From Rugosibacter aromaticivorans (lineage in GTDB: Bacteria > Pseudomonadota > Gammaproteobacteria > Burkholderiales > Rhodocyclaceae): a DNA stretch of 64,000 bases. A program made the position numbers and the translations under genes. Under the pieces are notes generated by a model. The model had not been told where the DNA came from and did not search any database. It saw only the letters and a program-made list of their open reading frames with translations. Positions 1 to 8,434 of this stretch are shown here, piece after piece. Positions within the stretch are counted from its first letter, which is position 1, and each line of letters begins with the position of its first letter. The DNA lies in the NCBI RefSeq assembly GCF_000934545.1, contig NZ_CP010554.1, forward strand, positions 930,001 through 994,000, given 5' to 3'.

Positions 1-1201
1 GTTCGCCGATGCGGTTCTCAATCCGTGTGGCAGGATCACCGTGCCCGCCAACGAGACGGCACATGGCGGCCTTGTTGTCGTTTGACCAGACGGCGCGCTT
101 GGGGGATAGCGGATTGGCGTTCAGCCGTTTATAGCCATTGATGGTCGGATTGGAAAAGGCCGTTCCAGCACGCACATGTTGTAGCAGTCCGCCCACGTAA
201 TGCCGACCTGTCTCGGATAGCAGCTCGTTATCGGCCGCAAAGACGTTGGCTCCCGTGGTGTGATTGACCAGTGACTGATGCAAATGCCAGCCGCTGGAGA
301 AAATGTTCGGCAGGTTGGGTTTGGCCATGAATGAGGCGACCAGCCCGATGCGGCGGGCGACTTGTTTGACAGTGGTACGCAACATGATGATGGCATCGGC
401 TGTGGCAACGCCAATCAACGGGTCAAGGGTGACTTCGAGTTGCCCGGGCCCCCATTCGGTTTCCAGCGTGCGGACTGGAAGCTGCATCCCGAGCAGGGCA
501 TCGCGCAAAGCCGTGGTGACAGGTTCCATGGCGTCGGTAATCTGGTCATTCATGTATTGATAGCCATGACGCAAGGCGATGACGGCAGGCGGACGAGCCG
601 GTTGGGTGCAGTGTTCAAGCTCATTGTGCGGGTCCATCACTTTGAACACATGAAATTCGACCTCTGCGCCCCCGACAAAACTCAGACCTAGGCTTTCCAG
701 GGCGGTACACGCTTTTTGCATGACCCAGCGGGGATCAAACGGGCAGCGCTCGCCATTGATGAGATACAAATCGCTTAGCACCCAGCCAGTTTTCGGGGCC
801 CAGGGCAAGATACGGAACGTCGCTGGGTCGGGCAGGGCCATCATGTCTCCTGCGCCACCCATGTGGGCGTGACCAAAGCCCCCATCGGCGGAGAAAACGT
901 TTTGATAAATAAGGTTGGCGCTGTCCATGGCGAGTAGTGCCGTGGTAAATGCCACACCATTTCTTGCCGCTTGCGCAAAGTGCCGCGCTTCAATGGCGTG
1001 AAGCCTCACCTGGCCCTGGGTATCCACGAAACAGACACGAACGACGTCGATTTTTTCTTCCGTGAGGCGTGCGGCAATCGCTTCAATCGCCGCACGTCGC
1101 TCTGCAGTGTCCAACGCCGTGCGGCCGATGAAATTGGTTCGGCCGACGGCGGTTTGGGTGGCGTTGCGTGCCAGTTCTTCAGCGCTGATGGGATGGGGCA
1201 T
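1..1201 (-). CDS. glutamine synthetase family protein (3' part cut by window edge)
   Basis: The minus-strand reading frame is open from an ATG at 1201 to the left edge, so about 400 N-terminal residues are visible and the end is missing. The start MPHPISAEELA is preceded by a good ribosome site (GAGGAG, seen as CTCCTC on the plus strand near 1209). Typical glutamine-synthetase features can be read: a substrate-site block GAEVEFHVFK, ETEWGPGQLEVTL and the ATP-binding region with KPNLPNIFSSGWHLHQSL. The family joins ammonia or amines to glutamate using ATP. It lies 30 bases after the dioxygenase beta gene and in the same direction, so it is probably the third gene of that operon; the context suggests an amine-handling gamma-glutamyl ligase rather than the housekeeping GlnA. 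That role is inference; the family call is firm. Confidence 0.85.
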   Translation of the reverse strand, partial: MPHPISAEELARNATQTAVGRTNFIGRTALDTAERRAAIEAIAARLTEEKIDVVRVCFVDTQGQVRLHAIEARHFAQAARNGVAFTTALLAMDSANLIYQNVFSADGGFGHAHMGGAGDMMALPDPATFRILPWAPKTGWVLSDLYLINGERCPFDPRWVMQKACTALESLGLSFVGGAEVEFHVFKVMDPHNELEHCTQPARPPAVIALRHGYQYMNDQITDAMEPVTTALRDALLGMQLPVRTLETEWGPGQLEVTLDPLIGVATADAIIMLRTTVKQVARRIGLVASFMAKPNLPNIFSSGWHLHQSLVNHTTGANVFAADNELLSETGRHYVGGLLQHVRAGTAFSNPTINGYKRLNANPLSPKRAVWSNDNKAAMCRLVGGHGDPATRIENRIGE

Positions 1202-1231
1202 GCGTGTCTCCTCAGGGTGGCTACAGGGTGG

Positions 1232-1834
1232 CTACAGGGTGAATGATAGGTTGCTTTGCGGCAAATCCGCATCGAATAGATTGACGCGTTTTAAAACTAT
1301 GCGCCAGCCATTCGCTTCATGGCGCAAGACATAACCACACCAGCCGCAGCGCGGTGTTGTGTCACCGCCTCGGCGGGTCTGAATCTGAAAATTGCACAAC
1401 ACGTTTACGCTGGCTGATTCTGCGGTCATGACTTCGATATTGCTTAACGCATGGACTGTCCGGGTGGGTGGCATTTGCGAATAGGCACGGCCGGTTTCCA
1501 GACGTTCGATACGCTCTTCCAGGCGACGACGATCATTGAACTCCCAGGATACCGTGGTGCGCGGGTCGCGGATGTCAATGTCAGCCGGAATCCAGTAGGC
1601 ACCATCGTTGGCAAAAAGAGCGAGCCACTCACGTAAGCGACGTTGGTCGAGCAAGCGTGCTTCAAGGTAAAGCAGGCGCGTCACCGCATCAATCACCTCA
1701 CGCGATGGGATGCGGTCGGCAGGAATTTCGCCCAGGGTTTTCCATTCGCGCACCATGTGCCAGATGCGTTCATAATAAGCAAGATCAAAGCTTGGCTGGG
1801 CTGCGGGTTTTGGCTGGGAGACCGGCAGGTTCAT
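1232..1834 (-). CDS. aromatic-ring-hydroxylating dioxygenase, beta (small) subunit
   Basis: A 200-residue protein with the length and pattern of the NTF2-like small subunit of Rieske ring-hydroxylating oxygenases: LLYLEARLLDQRRLREWLALFANDGAYWIP near the N-terminus and a C-terminal segment GWCGYVLRHEANGWRIVLKRVNL. The subunit has no cofactor and packs with alpha into an alpha3beta3 enzyme. Its ATG overlaps the TGA of the alpha gene (TGATG), which implies translational coupling. The stop lies at the start of a short tandem repeat: an 11-base unit is present twice (about 1215-1236) between this gene and the downstream glutamine-synthetase-like gene. Substrate cannot be read from this subunit. 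Confidence 0.85.
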   Translation of the reverse strand: MNLPVSQPKPAAQPSFDLAYYERIWHMVREWKTLGEIPADRIPSREVIDAVTRLLYLEARLLDQRRLREWLALFANDGAYWIPADIDIRDPRTTVSWEFNDRRRLEERIERLETGRAYSQMPPTRTVHALSNIEVMTAESASVNVLCNFQIQTRRGGDTTPRCGWCGYVLRHEANGWRIVLKRVNLFDADLPQSNLSFTL

Positions 1835-3246
1835 CAGATGTTCTCCTCAGCAAGGCTGTTTGATTTGCCGGTATTCATCAATTCTTGCCAGCGCTGAAAG
1901 TAAGTTCGCATATGCAAGTCAGAGGACATGGGCTCGCGCCACAGTCCGTCTTGCGGATCCACCCCGCCCCGGGCGGTGTTGATATGGCGGCGAATATCAA
2001 TCCACTCCATTTCAGGGACAGATTCCATCCCCTGCTGGCATGCTTCAAAGTTACCCGCATCATCCACTTCACCAAATGACGGAAAATCTTCTTGCATCCG
2101 CATGCGCACGGCATTGATTTCATCCGGCGCGCCATCCAGCGTGGTGGAGAACCAGGTGAGCTGTGTTTGATTCACGGCCAGCGGTTCCGGCATTTGAATT
2201 TGGTTGCCGATGATCAACAGGTTGGGGAAAATATTGAGGTTCATTCCCGAACCCGTTGAGGCATCCAGCAACTGGAGGGCGCGTGTTTCTCCCAGGCGGT
2301 CAATCAAGGCTTTTTCGATGGCTTCATAACCAGGCATGACATGCTGGCGCTTCCATGCGGACAGCTTGTGCATTTCGGGGCGCTGATCCAAAAAGGTATG
2401 GCCATTGCCCAGATTTTTCGAATACATAGGTGATTTATCAAAGTCGCTGCCGTAATAATTCATGTCTACATCGCCATAGCGGCGGCTGAATACGGTGAGC
2501 ATTGATTCATGCGAAAACGGCGGATGATAGCCGTCGCCTGCATTGTCATAAATGGTTTTCCAGTTGGCATGCACAAGAAAAGGCATAGATCCGCTGCGCA
2601 CGACGACTGGCTGGCGGTCGCCCCTGTCAAGCCATTGGTCCAGCAGATCGGCAGCGGGTCCGAGGTGCTCGGTCAGCGAGGGAACGTCGCTAGTGAACGC
2701 AGCGAAAATAAAGCCGCGATAGCGATCAACCTTTGCCGGACACGCGAGGTCTACGCTGTGAAGATTGAAGTCGGCGCCATACCCTTGCCGTAAAGGGACC
2801 GAACTACAGTGACCATCATTGGCAAATGTCCAGGCGTGATATCCGCAGATAAACCCTTTGGCATTTCCGTGGGTTTCACGACAGACGATGGCTCCCCGGT
2901 GAGGACAGCGATTGAATAACACGCGAATCTCGCCGGCTTGGGTGTGCACAAGGATGAGTGGCCGGCCGCCGACCCGGCGGGCGATGAAATCATTCGGCTG
3001 AGGGACTTCGCTTTCGTGACCGATGTATAGCCAGGTGCGGCCGTAAAGATAGCGTAACTCGTCATGAAAAATCTGCTCATCGACATAGAGTCGGCGATGC
3101 ACAAAGCCGGGCCGAAACAGGTGCTGGTAAGACTGGCGGGTTGAGCCAGCGGTGGGGTTTCTGTTGGAGTTGTTGCGGAGTGCGCCGGATGAGGCATTGA
3201 TTTCAACGGCGGCGACAGCGCTCGCCGGATGGCTCGGAATCGTCAT
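1834..3246 (-). CDS. aromatic-ring-hydroxylating dioxygenase, alpha subunit (Rieske)
   Basis: A 470-residue large subunit. The Rieske 2Fe-2S ligands are visible as CPHRG and, 18 residues further on, CGYHAW. The mononuclear iron site follows in DNAGDGYHPPFSHESML, with the bridging Asp and two His in the expected arrangement. The enzyme would add both atoms of O2 to an aromatic ring in the cytoplasm and needs a reductase/ferredoxin that is not in this window. It is the first gene of a leftward operon with beta and a glutamine-synthetase-like gene. An extended N-terminus of about 45 residues precedes the conserved part, so a shorter start is possible. The upstream region carries a palindrome that could be an operator. 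Confidence 0.88.
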   Translation of the reverse strand: MTIPSHPASAVAAVEINASSGALRNNSNRNPTAGSTRQSYQHLFRPGFVHRRLYVDEQIFHDELRYLYGRTWLYIGHESEVPQPNDFIARRVGGRPLILVHTQAGEIRVLFNRCPHRGAIVCRETHGNAKGFICGYHAWTFANDGHCSSVPLRQGYGADFNLHSVDLACPAKVDRYRGFIFAAFTSDVPSLTEHLGPAADLLDQWLDRGDRQPVVVRSGSMPFLVHANWKTIYDNAGDGYHPPFSHESMLTVFSRRYGDVDMNYYGSDFDKSPMYSKNLGNGHTFLDQRPEMHKLSAWKRQHVMPGYEAIEKALIDRLGETRALQLLDASTGSGMNLNIFPNLLIIGNQIQMPEPLAVNQTQLTWFSTTLDGAPDEINAVRMRMQEDFPSFGEVDDAGNFEACQQGMESVPEMEWIDIRRHINTARGGVDPQDGLWREPMSSDLHMRTYFQRWQELMNTGKSNSLAEENI

Positions 3247-3314
3247 GAAGGCAGCTCCTCTGGTTAGCTCCGTGCACTACCGCAAAAAGTCGGCGCTGGT
3301 GACACGGCACTGCG

Positions 3315-3336
3315 TAATAGTTTACGGTGACTATTA
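3315..3336. promoter_or_regulatory. inverted repeat upstream of the dioxygenase operon (candidate operator)
   Basis: TAATAGT (3315-3321) and ACTATTA (3330-3336) are perfect complements separated by 8 bases, placed about 70 bases upstream of the alpha-subunit start. The symmetry fits a dimeric regulator site. No regulator gene is adjacent in the window, so its owner is unknown. Confidence 0.4.
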
Positions 3337-3415
3337 TGCTGCATTCATGAGGGGTACAACACGTTGCGAGGCGCGCAGGCCCCGCATGCCCTGCCATCGC
3401 CAATGGGCCCTGTGT

Positions 3416-4276
3416 TTACAAAGCGTTTACGGGGATTTTCAAGTAGTGAACACCGTTGTCTTCAGCCGGCGGCAGATCGCCTGCCCGAATGTTGACTTGC
3501 ACTGAAGGAATAATGAGTACGGGCATTTCCAGTGTGGCGTCGCGGGCTTGGCGAACGCGAATGAATTCTGCTTCGCTGATCGTATCTCGCAAGTGAATGT
3601 TGTTTTTTCGTTGCTCGGCGACCGTGGTTTCCCATGCGGGGGCGCGACCGGCAGGTGGGTAGTCGTGGCACATGAACAGCCGTGTGGCAGGGGGCAGCGC
3701 AAATAGTCTTTGTACGGATTGGTAAAGTGTGTGCGCATCTCCTCCGGGAAAATCGCAGCGGGCAGAGCCTACATCAGGCATGAAGAGCGTGTCACCTACA
3801 AACACGGCATCGTTGAATTGATACGCCATATCAGCAGGTGTGTGCCCCGGCACAAAGAGCGTGTGGCCCGTCAGGCGCCCCACCTGGAACGTTTCGTTGT
3901 GGGCAAAAAGATGGTCAAACTGCGATCCATTCACAGCAAAATCGGCTTCAAGATGGAACATTTTCTTGAAGACGGTTTGCACCTGGGTAATGTGCTCGCC
4001 AATGCCAATGCGCCCGCCGAGCTTGGTTTGCAAATACCGCGCAGCAGACAAATGATCGGCATGTGCGTGAGTTTCGAGAATCCAGACGATGGTCAGTTGC
4101 TGCTGGCGTACAAAATCGATGACCTGATCGGCCAAGTGCGTTCGGGTGCGGCCTGATTTTGGATCATAGTCGAGCACCGGATCAATAATGGCGGCGTGCC
4201 CTCCGGATTCATCAAATATCGTATAGGTCAGTGTGCCAGTGATGGGATCGTAAAATGGTTTGACATGTGGTTCCAT
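3416..4276 (-). CDS. persulfide dioxygenase-like MBL-fold hydrolase (Blh/ETHE1 type)
   Basis: A 286-residue metallo-beta-lactamase-fold enzyme. The metal-binding motif THAHADH is present, followed by a further His in FVPGHTPADMAY, an Asp in VFVGDTLFMPD and His in MCHDYPP. Family members of this subgroup oxidise glutathione persulfide to sulfite with O2 and iron. I place the start at MEPHVKPFYDP (4276) because homologues begin there; an in-frame ATG at 4339 would add 21 residues across the AT-rich operator. It is divergent from a BigR-like thiol sensor and close to YeeE/TauE transporters, the usual company of sulfide-detoxification enzymes. The specific substrate is inferred from context. Confidence 0.82.
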   Translation of the reverse strand: MEPHVKPFYDPITGTLTYTIFDESGGHAAIIDPVLDYDPKSGRTRTHLADQVIDFVRQQQLTIVWILETHAHADHLSAARYLQTKLGGRIGIGEHITQVQTVFKKMFHLEADFAVNGSQFDHLFAHNETFQVGRLTGHTLFVPGHTPADMAYQFNDAVFVGDTLFMPDVGSARCDFPGGDAHTLYQSVQRLFALPPATRLFMCHDYPPAGRAPAWETTVAEQRKNNIHLRDTISEAEFIRVRQARDATLEMPVLIIPSVQVNIRAGDLPPAEDNGVHYLKIPVNAL

Positions 4277-4325
4277 GGGGGGGCTTCCGTAGTTGTTCGT
4301 GACAGGAAATTTGCATTGACAATTT

Positions 4326-4351
4326 ATTATATCAAACAATATAATATTATA
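4326..4351. promoter_or_regulatory. AT-rich operator between Blh-like and BigR-like genes
   Basis: Two overlapping symmetrical elements lie in the divergent promoter region. ATTATAT (4326-4332) and ATATAAT (4339-4345) form an inverted repeat with a 6-base spacer, and TATAATATTATA (4340-4351) is a perfect 12-base palindrome. BigR/SqrR-type repressors are known to bind AT-rich palindromes that overlap the promoters of their own and neighbouring genes, so this is the likely binding site of the product of the adjacent gene. Confidence 0.6.
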
Positions 4352-4372
4352 AATTAAATTATGAGGTCAGCC

Positions 4373-4732
4373 ATGTCCGCTACTGCAAGCCCTGATTATC
4401 CGGTGTTATCCATTTCTGTAATGCGTGCCGCTGCGGGTGAAACGGCGGCTGTGCTGCGCGCTTTGTCTAACGAAGATCGCCTGTTATTGCTCTGTCAGAT
4501 GAGCCAGGGGGAATATTCGGTGGGTGAGCTCGAAGCGTTGCTGGATATTCGGCAGCCGACGCTTTCTCAACAATTAACCGTGCTGCGCGCGGAGGGTTTG
4601 GTTAATACTCGGCGGGAAGGAAAACGTATTTTTTACCGTGTATCAGATCAAAAAGTATTGATGATTTTGACCACGCTGTATCAACTTTACTGCCCTAAAC
4701 CAACAAGGTCGGGCAAAAGGAGTGATGTATGA
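4373..4732 (+). CDS. bigR: ArsR-family persulfide-sensing repressor (BigR/SqrR-like)
   Basis: A 119-residue winged-helix protein. The recognition region SVGELEALLDIRQPTLSQQLTVLR and the wing TRREGKRIFYRV are typical ArsR. The two cysteines that form the di- or tetrasulfide switch in BigR are in the expected places, LLLLCQMSQGE and LYCPK. Reactive sulfur species would release it from DNA and switch on the divergent dioxygenase and the downstream transporters. An upstream ATG at 4361 is possible, but the one at 4373 has AGGT seven bases ahead. Its stop overlaps the next gene's start (ATGA), so it is likely co-transcribed with the YeeE pair. Confidence 0.85.
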   Translation: MSATASPDYPVLSISVMRAAAGETAAVLRALSNEDRLLLLCQMSQGEYSVGELEALLDIRQPTLSQQLTVLRAEGLVNTRREGKRIFYRVSDQKVLMILTTLYQLYCPKPTRSGKRSDV

Positions 4733-5172
4733 CTATAGATACTGTGCATTTCACGCCCATCGCTGCACTTTTCGGTGGTTTGCTGATTGGGGCGGCAGCG
4801 GCCCTGTTCATGCTGATCAATGGCCGGATTGCCGGTGTCAGCGGCATCATGGGCGGTTTACTGCGACCTGTTGCTGGCAATACGCTGTGGCGTTTTGCTT
4901 TTGTTTTCGGGCTACTCCTGGCACCCGTCCTGTATGGAGCTTTCGCTACACTGCCTGAAATTCAATTGGATAGCGGCTATCCGATGCTGATTGTGGCTGG
5001 TTTACTGGTCGGCATTGGTACGCGCTACGGTGCGGGATGTACTAGCGGTCATGGCATTTGCGGCATTTCACGCTTATCGCCGCGTTCTATTGTGGCGACT
5101 TTACTATTCATGGTTGCCGGTATGGCGACTGTTTTTGCGCTGCGTCATTTACTTGGGGTTACCTCAGCATGA
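4729..5172 (+). CDS. YeeE/YedE family sulfur transporter, first half-protein
   Basis: A 147-residue membrane protein with about four hydrophobic helices. It contains the family signature GTRYGAGCTSGHGICGISRLSPRS, whose cysteines and glycines line the thiosulfate path in YeeE. Full-length YeeE proteins have two such halves; here the halves are separate genes that overlap by four bases (ATGA), as in the PmpA-PmpB arrangement seen with BigR operons. It would act in the inner membrane, moving a sulfur compound together with the next gene product. Confidence 0.8.
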   Translation: MTIDTVHFTPIAALFGGLLIGAAAALFMLINGRIAGVSGIMGGLLRPVAGNTLWRFAFVFGLLLAPVLYGAFATLPEIQLDSGYPMLIVAGLLVGIGTRYGAGCTSGHGICGISRLSPRSIVATLLFMVAGMATVFALRHLLGVTSA

Positions 5173-5627
5173 ACGTCTTCTTTTCGCTGGTTGCTGGCCT
5201 TGTTTTTGGTCTTGGCCTGATCGTCTCGGGTATGGCTAATCCGGCCAAAGTGCTCGGGTTTCTTGATGTCGCGGGAGCCTGGGATCCGTCACTTGCCTTC
5301 GTGATGATCGGCGGCATTGCGGCGGCAAGCATCGGTTTTTTCTTTGCCAGAAAACGCACGCAATCATGGCTGGGTTTGCCCCTGCAGATGCCAGCCGCAC
5401 GGGATATTGATCGTCGGTTAGTGCTGGGTAGTTTACTGTTTGGCATCGGCTGGGGGTTGGCGGGCATTTGCCCTGGGCCAGCGCTGGTCTTAGTTGGTGC
5501 AGGTGTGGTCAAAGGGGGCGTATTTGCCCTGGCCATGCTGCTGGGCATGGTGTTGTTTGAGCTGGCTGAGCCGGGTGGACGTCAACCACCCGCGGCTTCT
5601 GCCGCGGCTAATCCGCCAGCGAAATAA
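5169..5627 (+). CDS. YeeE/YedE (DUF6691) family sulfur transporter, second half-protein
   Basis: A 152-residue membrane protein starting at the ATG that overlaps the previous stop. It has four hydrophobic segments and the motif GLIVSGMANPAKVLGFLD and GWGLAGICPGPALV, the second-half signature of the YeeE fold. The cysteine in GICPGP corresponds to the conserved one in this half. A start further upstream (5058) is in frame but would run through the previous gene and is not believed. The last 20 residues are Pro/Ala-rich and probably disordered. Partner of the preceding gene. Confidence 0.8.
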   Translation: MNVFFSLVAGLVFGLGLIVSGMANPAKVLGFLDVAGAWDPSLAFVMIGGIAAASIGFFFARKRTQSWLGLPLQMPAARDIDRRLVLGSLLFGIGWGLAGICPGPALVLVGAGVVKGGVFALAMLLGMVLFELAEPGGRQPPAASAAANPPAK

Positions 5628-5638
5628 CGGAGTTTTAC

Positions 5639-6430
5639 ATGCTGACTTTGCTGGCCGTATTGGCTTTGGGTCTATGCGTCGGCATTGTGCTGGGGCTAAC
5701 CGGTGCAGGAGGCGGGATTCTGGCGGTGCCCGCGTTGGTATTCAGCCAAGGGTGGACTGTGGCGCAAGCCTCGCCAATAGGTCTTTTGGCCGTGACGGGT
5801 GCAGCCCTGCTTGGGGTGGGTGAGGCTTTCTACCATAAGCTGGTGCGCTATCGGGCAGCATTCTTGATGGCGCTGGCAGGTGTGCCTATGACGCCGCTGG
5901 GTTTGGCGGTTGCACACAGGGTTTCGGCACGGTGGCTTGCCGCGCTGTTTGGGCTGACGATGCTGATTGTTGCCGCACGCTTGTTAAAACCCATCGTTGA
6001 GCGTGATGAGGATCAGGCACCCTGCCATGTCAATCCGGACACCGGGCGCTTGAAATGGACAGTGCAAACAGTGGCCATCATGACGACGATTGGCGCATTG
6101 ACGGGTTTTCTGACAGGGTTGCTCGGTGTTGGTGGCGGGTTCGTTTTGGTGCCGGCGTTACGCAAGGCAACAGATATCAGCATGCATGGTATTGTGGCTA
6201 CATCGCTGCTGGTGATCGCGCTGGTAGGCAGTGGCGGCATTATCGCGACGCTATGGCAAGAGCACTCATTTCCGCTGGATGTTGCTTTGCCCTTTATTGT
6301 GGCCACTGCGCTGGGGATGTTGGGTGGCCGGTTGTTGATTCGTCACTTTGAGCCGCGCATCGTGCAGCGACTCTTTGCATTTTTGGTGATCGGGGTTGCT
6401 TGTCTGATGTTTTACCGGGCTTTGAGCTAA
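5639..6430 (+). CDS. sulfite exporter TauE/SafE family protein
   Basis: A 263-residue integral membrane protein with about eight hydrophobic stretches and the internal repeat of the TauE family: GLTGAGGGILAVPALVF in the first half and GLLGVGGGFVLVPALR in the second. The family exports small sulfur-containing anions such as sulfite. It begins 12 bases after the YeeE pair and is probably the last gene of the bigR operon, removing the sulfite that the persulfide dioxygenase forms. A cytoplasmic loop with RDEDQAPCHVNP separates the two repeats. Confidence 0.82.
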   Translation: MLTLLAVLALGLCVGIVLGLTGAGGGILAVPALVFSQGWTVAQASPIGLLAVTGAALLGVGEAFYHKLVRYRAAFLMALAGVPMTPLGLAVAHRVSARWLAALFGLTMLIVAARLLKPIVERDEDQAPCHVNPDTGRLKWTVQTVAIMTTIGALTGFLTGLLGVGGGFVLVPALRKATDISMHGIVATSLLVIALVGSGGIIATLWQEHSFPLDVALPFIVATALGMLGGRLLIRHFEPRIVQRLFAFLVIGVACLMFYRALS

Positions 6431-6475
6431 GGCTTTTTCAACCTGTGTTCGACCGCGATTGGATAGAATCGCGTC

Positions 6476-7225
6476 ATGGCATATTACGCATTGGTTCCTG
6501 CGGCCGGTACCGGCCTGCGCATGGAGCAAACAACTCCCAAACAATATCTTCCGTTGGCCGGTCAACCATTGATCTGGCATGCGCTTCGTGCGTTGTGTAG
6601 CAGCACGGTTATTGACCGCGTATTTGTGGTGTTGGCGGCAGAAGACGCGTATTGGCCGGATCAGGCTATGGCGAACCTGGGGCCGCGATTACATCTGTTG
6701 CGCTGTGGTGGCCGAACGCGTGCGCAAAGTGTGCTCAATGGGTTGCGTGGCATGGCGCTCATGCTGGGTGATATAGCCGAAGATTGGGTGCTGGTGCACG
6801 ATGCCGCGCGGCCTTGTTTGAGTGGGGCCTTGCTTGAAAAACTGGTGAGCAACGTCGGTGAAGATGCCGTCGGTGGTTTGCTGGCTGTGCCGGTGGCGGA
6901 TACCTTGAAACGTGCAGGCGCTCTGCCCGGCAAGCCTGACGATGCCGCCAATCGAAGCATTGGCACAGTGCCGCGTGAAGGGTTGTGGCAAGCGCAAACG
7001 CCGCAGATGTTTCGCCATGGATTGTTATTGCAAGCGCTCAGTCAAATAGATAACAGTCGAGATAACACGCCAGGCAACGCGCCAACAGTGACAGACGAGG
7101 CCAGTGCGGTCGAGGCGCTGGGTTTGGCGCCACGCCTGGTGGCTTCGTCAATGAGCAACATCAAAGTTACTTATCCCTCCGATCTGCAACTGGCGGAAAC
7201 CATTTTGAACGATTTTCAACGATGA
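6476..7225 (+). CDS. ispD: 2-C-methyl-D-erythritol 4-phosphate cytidylyltransferase
   Basis: A 249-residue nucleotidyltransferase. The CTP-binding start AAGTGLRMEQTTPKQYLPLAGQPL, the substrate motif LVHDAARPC and the C-terminal VTDEASAVEALG/ NIKVTYPSDL are diagnostic. It makes the CDP-ME intermediate of the non-mevalonate isoprenoid pathway. It stands directly ahead of ispF (9-base gap), the usual gene pair. A region of about 30 residues between the two conserved parts (around ALPGKPDDAANRSIG) is longer than in the E. coli protein. Confidence 0.95.
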   Translation: MAYYALVPAAGTGLRMEQTTPKQYLPLAGQPLIWHALRALCSSTVIDRVFVVLAAEDAYWPDQAMANLGPRLHLLRCGGRTRAQSVLNGLRGMALMLGDIAEDWVLVHDAARPCLSGALLEKLVSNVGEDAVGGLLAVPVADTLKRAGALPGKPDDAANRSIGTVPREGLWQAQTPQMFRHGLLLQALSQIDNSRDNTPGNAPTVTDEASAVEALGLAPRLVASSMSNIKVTYPSDLQLAETILNDFQR

Positions 7226-7234
7226 GGAGATGGC

Positions 7235-7723
7235 ATGACGTCTGCTTTCCGCATTGGTCAAGGTTTTGATGTGCATGCGCTGGTAGCTGGCCGCAAGCTG
7301 ATTCTCGGTGGTGTGGAAATACCGTACCCCAAGGGTTTGTTAGGCCATTCGGATGCAGATGTGTTGCTCCATGCGATGACCGATGCGTTACTGGGCGCTG
7401 CGGGTCTTGGTGATATCGGGCGGCTGTTTCCGGATACCGATGCGCAATGGGCGGACGCAGATAGTCGGCATTTACTGCGCCTTGCCGTAACCGCAGTAGA
7501 AGCGGCAGGCTGGCAGGTGGGTAATGTGGATGCCACCATCATTGCGCAGGCGCCACGGGTGTTGCCTTATGTGTCCATGATGTGTGCAAACATTGCATCC
7601 GATCTGGGCATCGCCGTTACCGCAGTCAATATCAAAGGCAAAACTACCGAGCATCTGGGCTTTACGGGCCGCGGTGAGGGTATCGCTGCACAGGCGGTGG
7701 TTTTGCTGCTGGGTGTGGCATGA
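7235..7723 (+). CDS. ispF: 2-C-methyl-D-erythritol 2,4-cyclodiphosphate synthase
   Basis: A 162-residue enzyme of normal length. [12 protein letters not shown] carries the zinc-binding Asp and His, [12 protein letters not shown] the third ligand, [11 protein letters not shown] and the C-terminal [22 protein letters not shown] complete the family pattern. It converts CDP-ME-2-phosphate to MEcPP, the step after IspD and IspE. The stop overlaps the start of the next gene by four bases (ATGA). Confidence 0.96.
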   Translation: MTSAFRIGQGFDVHALVAGRKLILGGVEIPYPKGLLGHSDADVLLHAMTDALLGAAGLGDIGRLFPDTDAQWADADSRHLLRLAVTAVEAAGWQVGNVDATIIAQAPRVLPYVSMMCANIASDLGIAVTAVNIKGKTTEHLGFTGRGEGIAAQAVVLLLGVA

Positions 7724-8397
7724 AAACTGCCGTGAATAAACATCGCGTTTTTTTTGCACTATTGCCCGATGAGGAAATTGCCTCGCATCTCGCGGCTTTG
7801 GGGCAGCATGTGGCTGCTCGTAGTGGCAGCCGTCTCACGCCCGTGCACAACCTGCATCTGACGCTTGTCTTTGCGGGCGGAGTGACTTCAGCGCAGATGG
7901 ATACGCTAGTGGCTTGCGCTCACACGGTGAGTGCTGCATTTGGCGCATCGCTTGAGGTGGAGAATGAGCACGAAGGCGAACTCGACTTGCGCGTGCGTCT
8001 CAATCGGCTTGGTTTTTGGCCACAAGGAGGCGTGCTCTGGGCGGGGTGTCGTTTGTTGCCGTCTAACCAGCATCGTCCAGTGACAGACGCAAGACTTTTT
8101 GCAGATTCGCCTGCGATGATGTCTGCACTGAGTGCTGGTGCGCTTCCCTGGATGCTGGCGGCCCAGCTCAAGCATGCTTTATTGGCGGCGGGCTTGCCTA
8201 TGACACTGTCCATGGCACCGCAATTTTTTGTGCCGCATGTCACGCTTGCGCGGGGTGTGCGGTGCGCATCGCTGCCGCGTCTGGGCTCACCGCTCGGTTG
8301 GTCTGTGCGTGAGTTTGTGCTGCTCGAATCGATTCCGCAGGGGATGCATCCGCGCTATGAAACGCGGGCGGTATTTCCGTTGTATCCCGATAATTAA
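7720..8397 (+). CDS. thpR: RNA 2',3'-cyclic phosphodiesterase / 2'-5' RNA ligase family
   Basis: A 225-residue member of the 2H phosphoesterase family. The two catalytic H-x-T/S motifs are visible: HNLHLTLVF (N-terminal) and VPHVTLARG (C-terminal). The enzyme opens 2',3'-cyclic phosphate ends of RNA. It is about 40 residues longer than the E. coli protein because of a central insert. Translationally coupled to ispF. Confidence 0.85.
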   Translation: MKTAVNKHRVFFALLPDEEIASHLAALGQHVAARSGSRLTPVHNLHLTLVFAGGVTSAQMDTLVACAHTVSAAFGASLEVENEHEGELDLRVRLNRLGFWPQGGVLWAGCRLLPSNQHRPVTDARLFADSPAMMSALSAGALPWMLAAQLKHALLAAGLPMTLSMAPQFFVPHVTLARGVRCASLPRLGSPLGWSVREFVLLESIPQGMHPRYETRAVFPLYPDN

Positions 8398-8434
8398 GCT
8401 GGGCAGCAGATTATTGGCTGGCTTGACGGCACAT

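Noticed and set aside
5058..5168. Longer start for the second YeeE half-gene
   Set aside because: It would overlap the first half-gene by more than 100 bases, while an ATG overlapping its stop by four bases fits operon structure.
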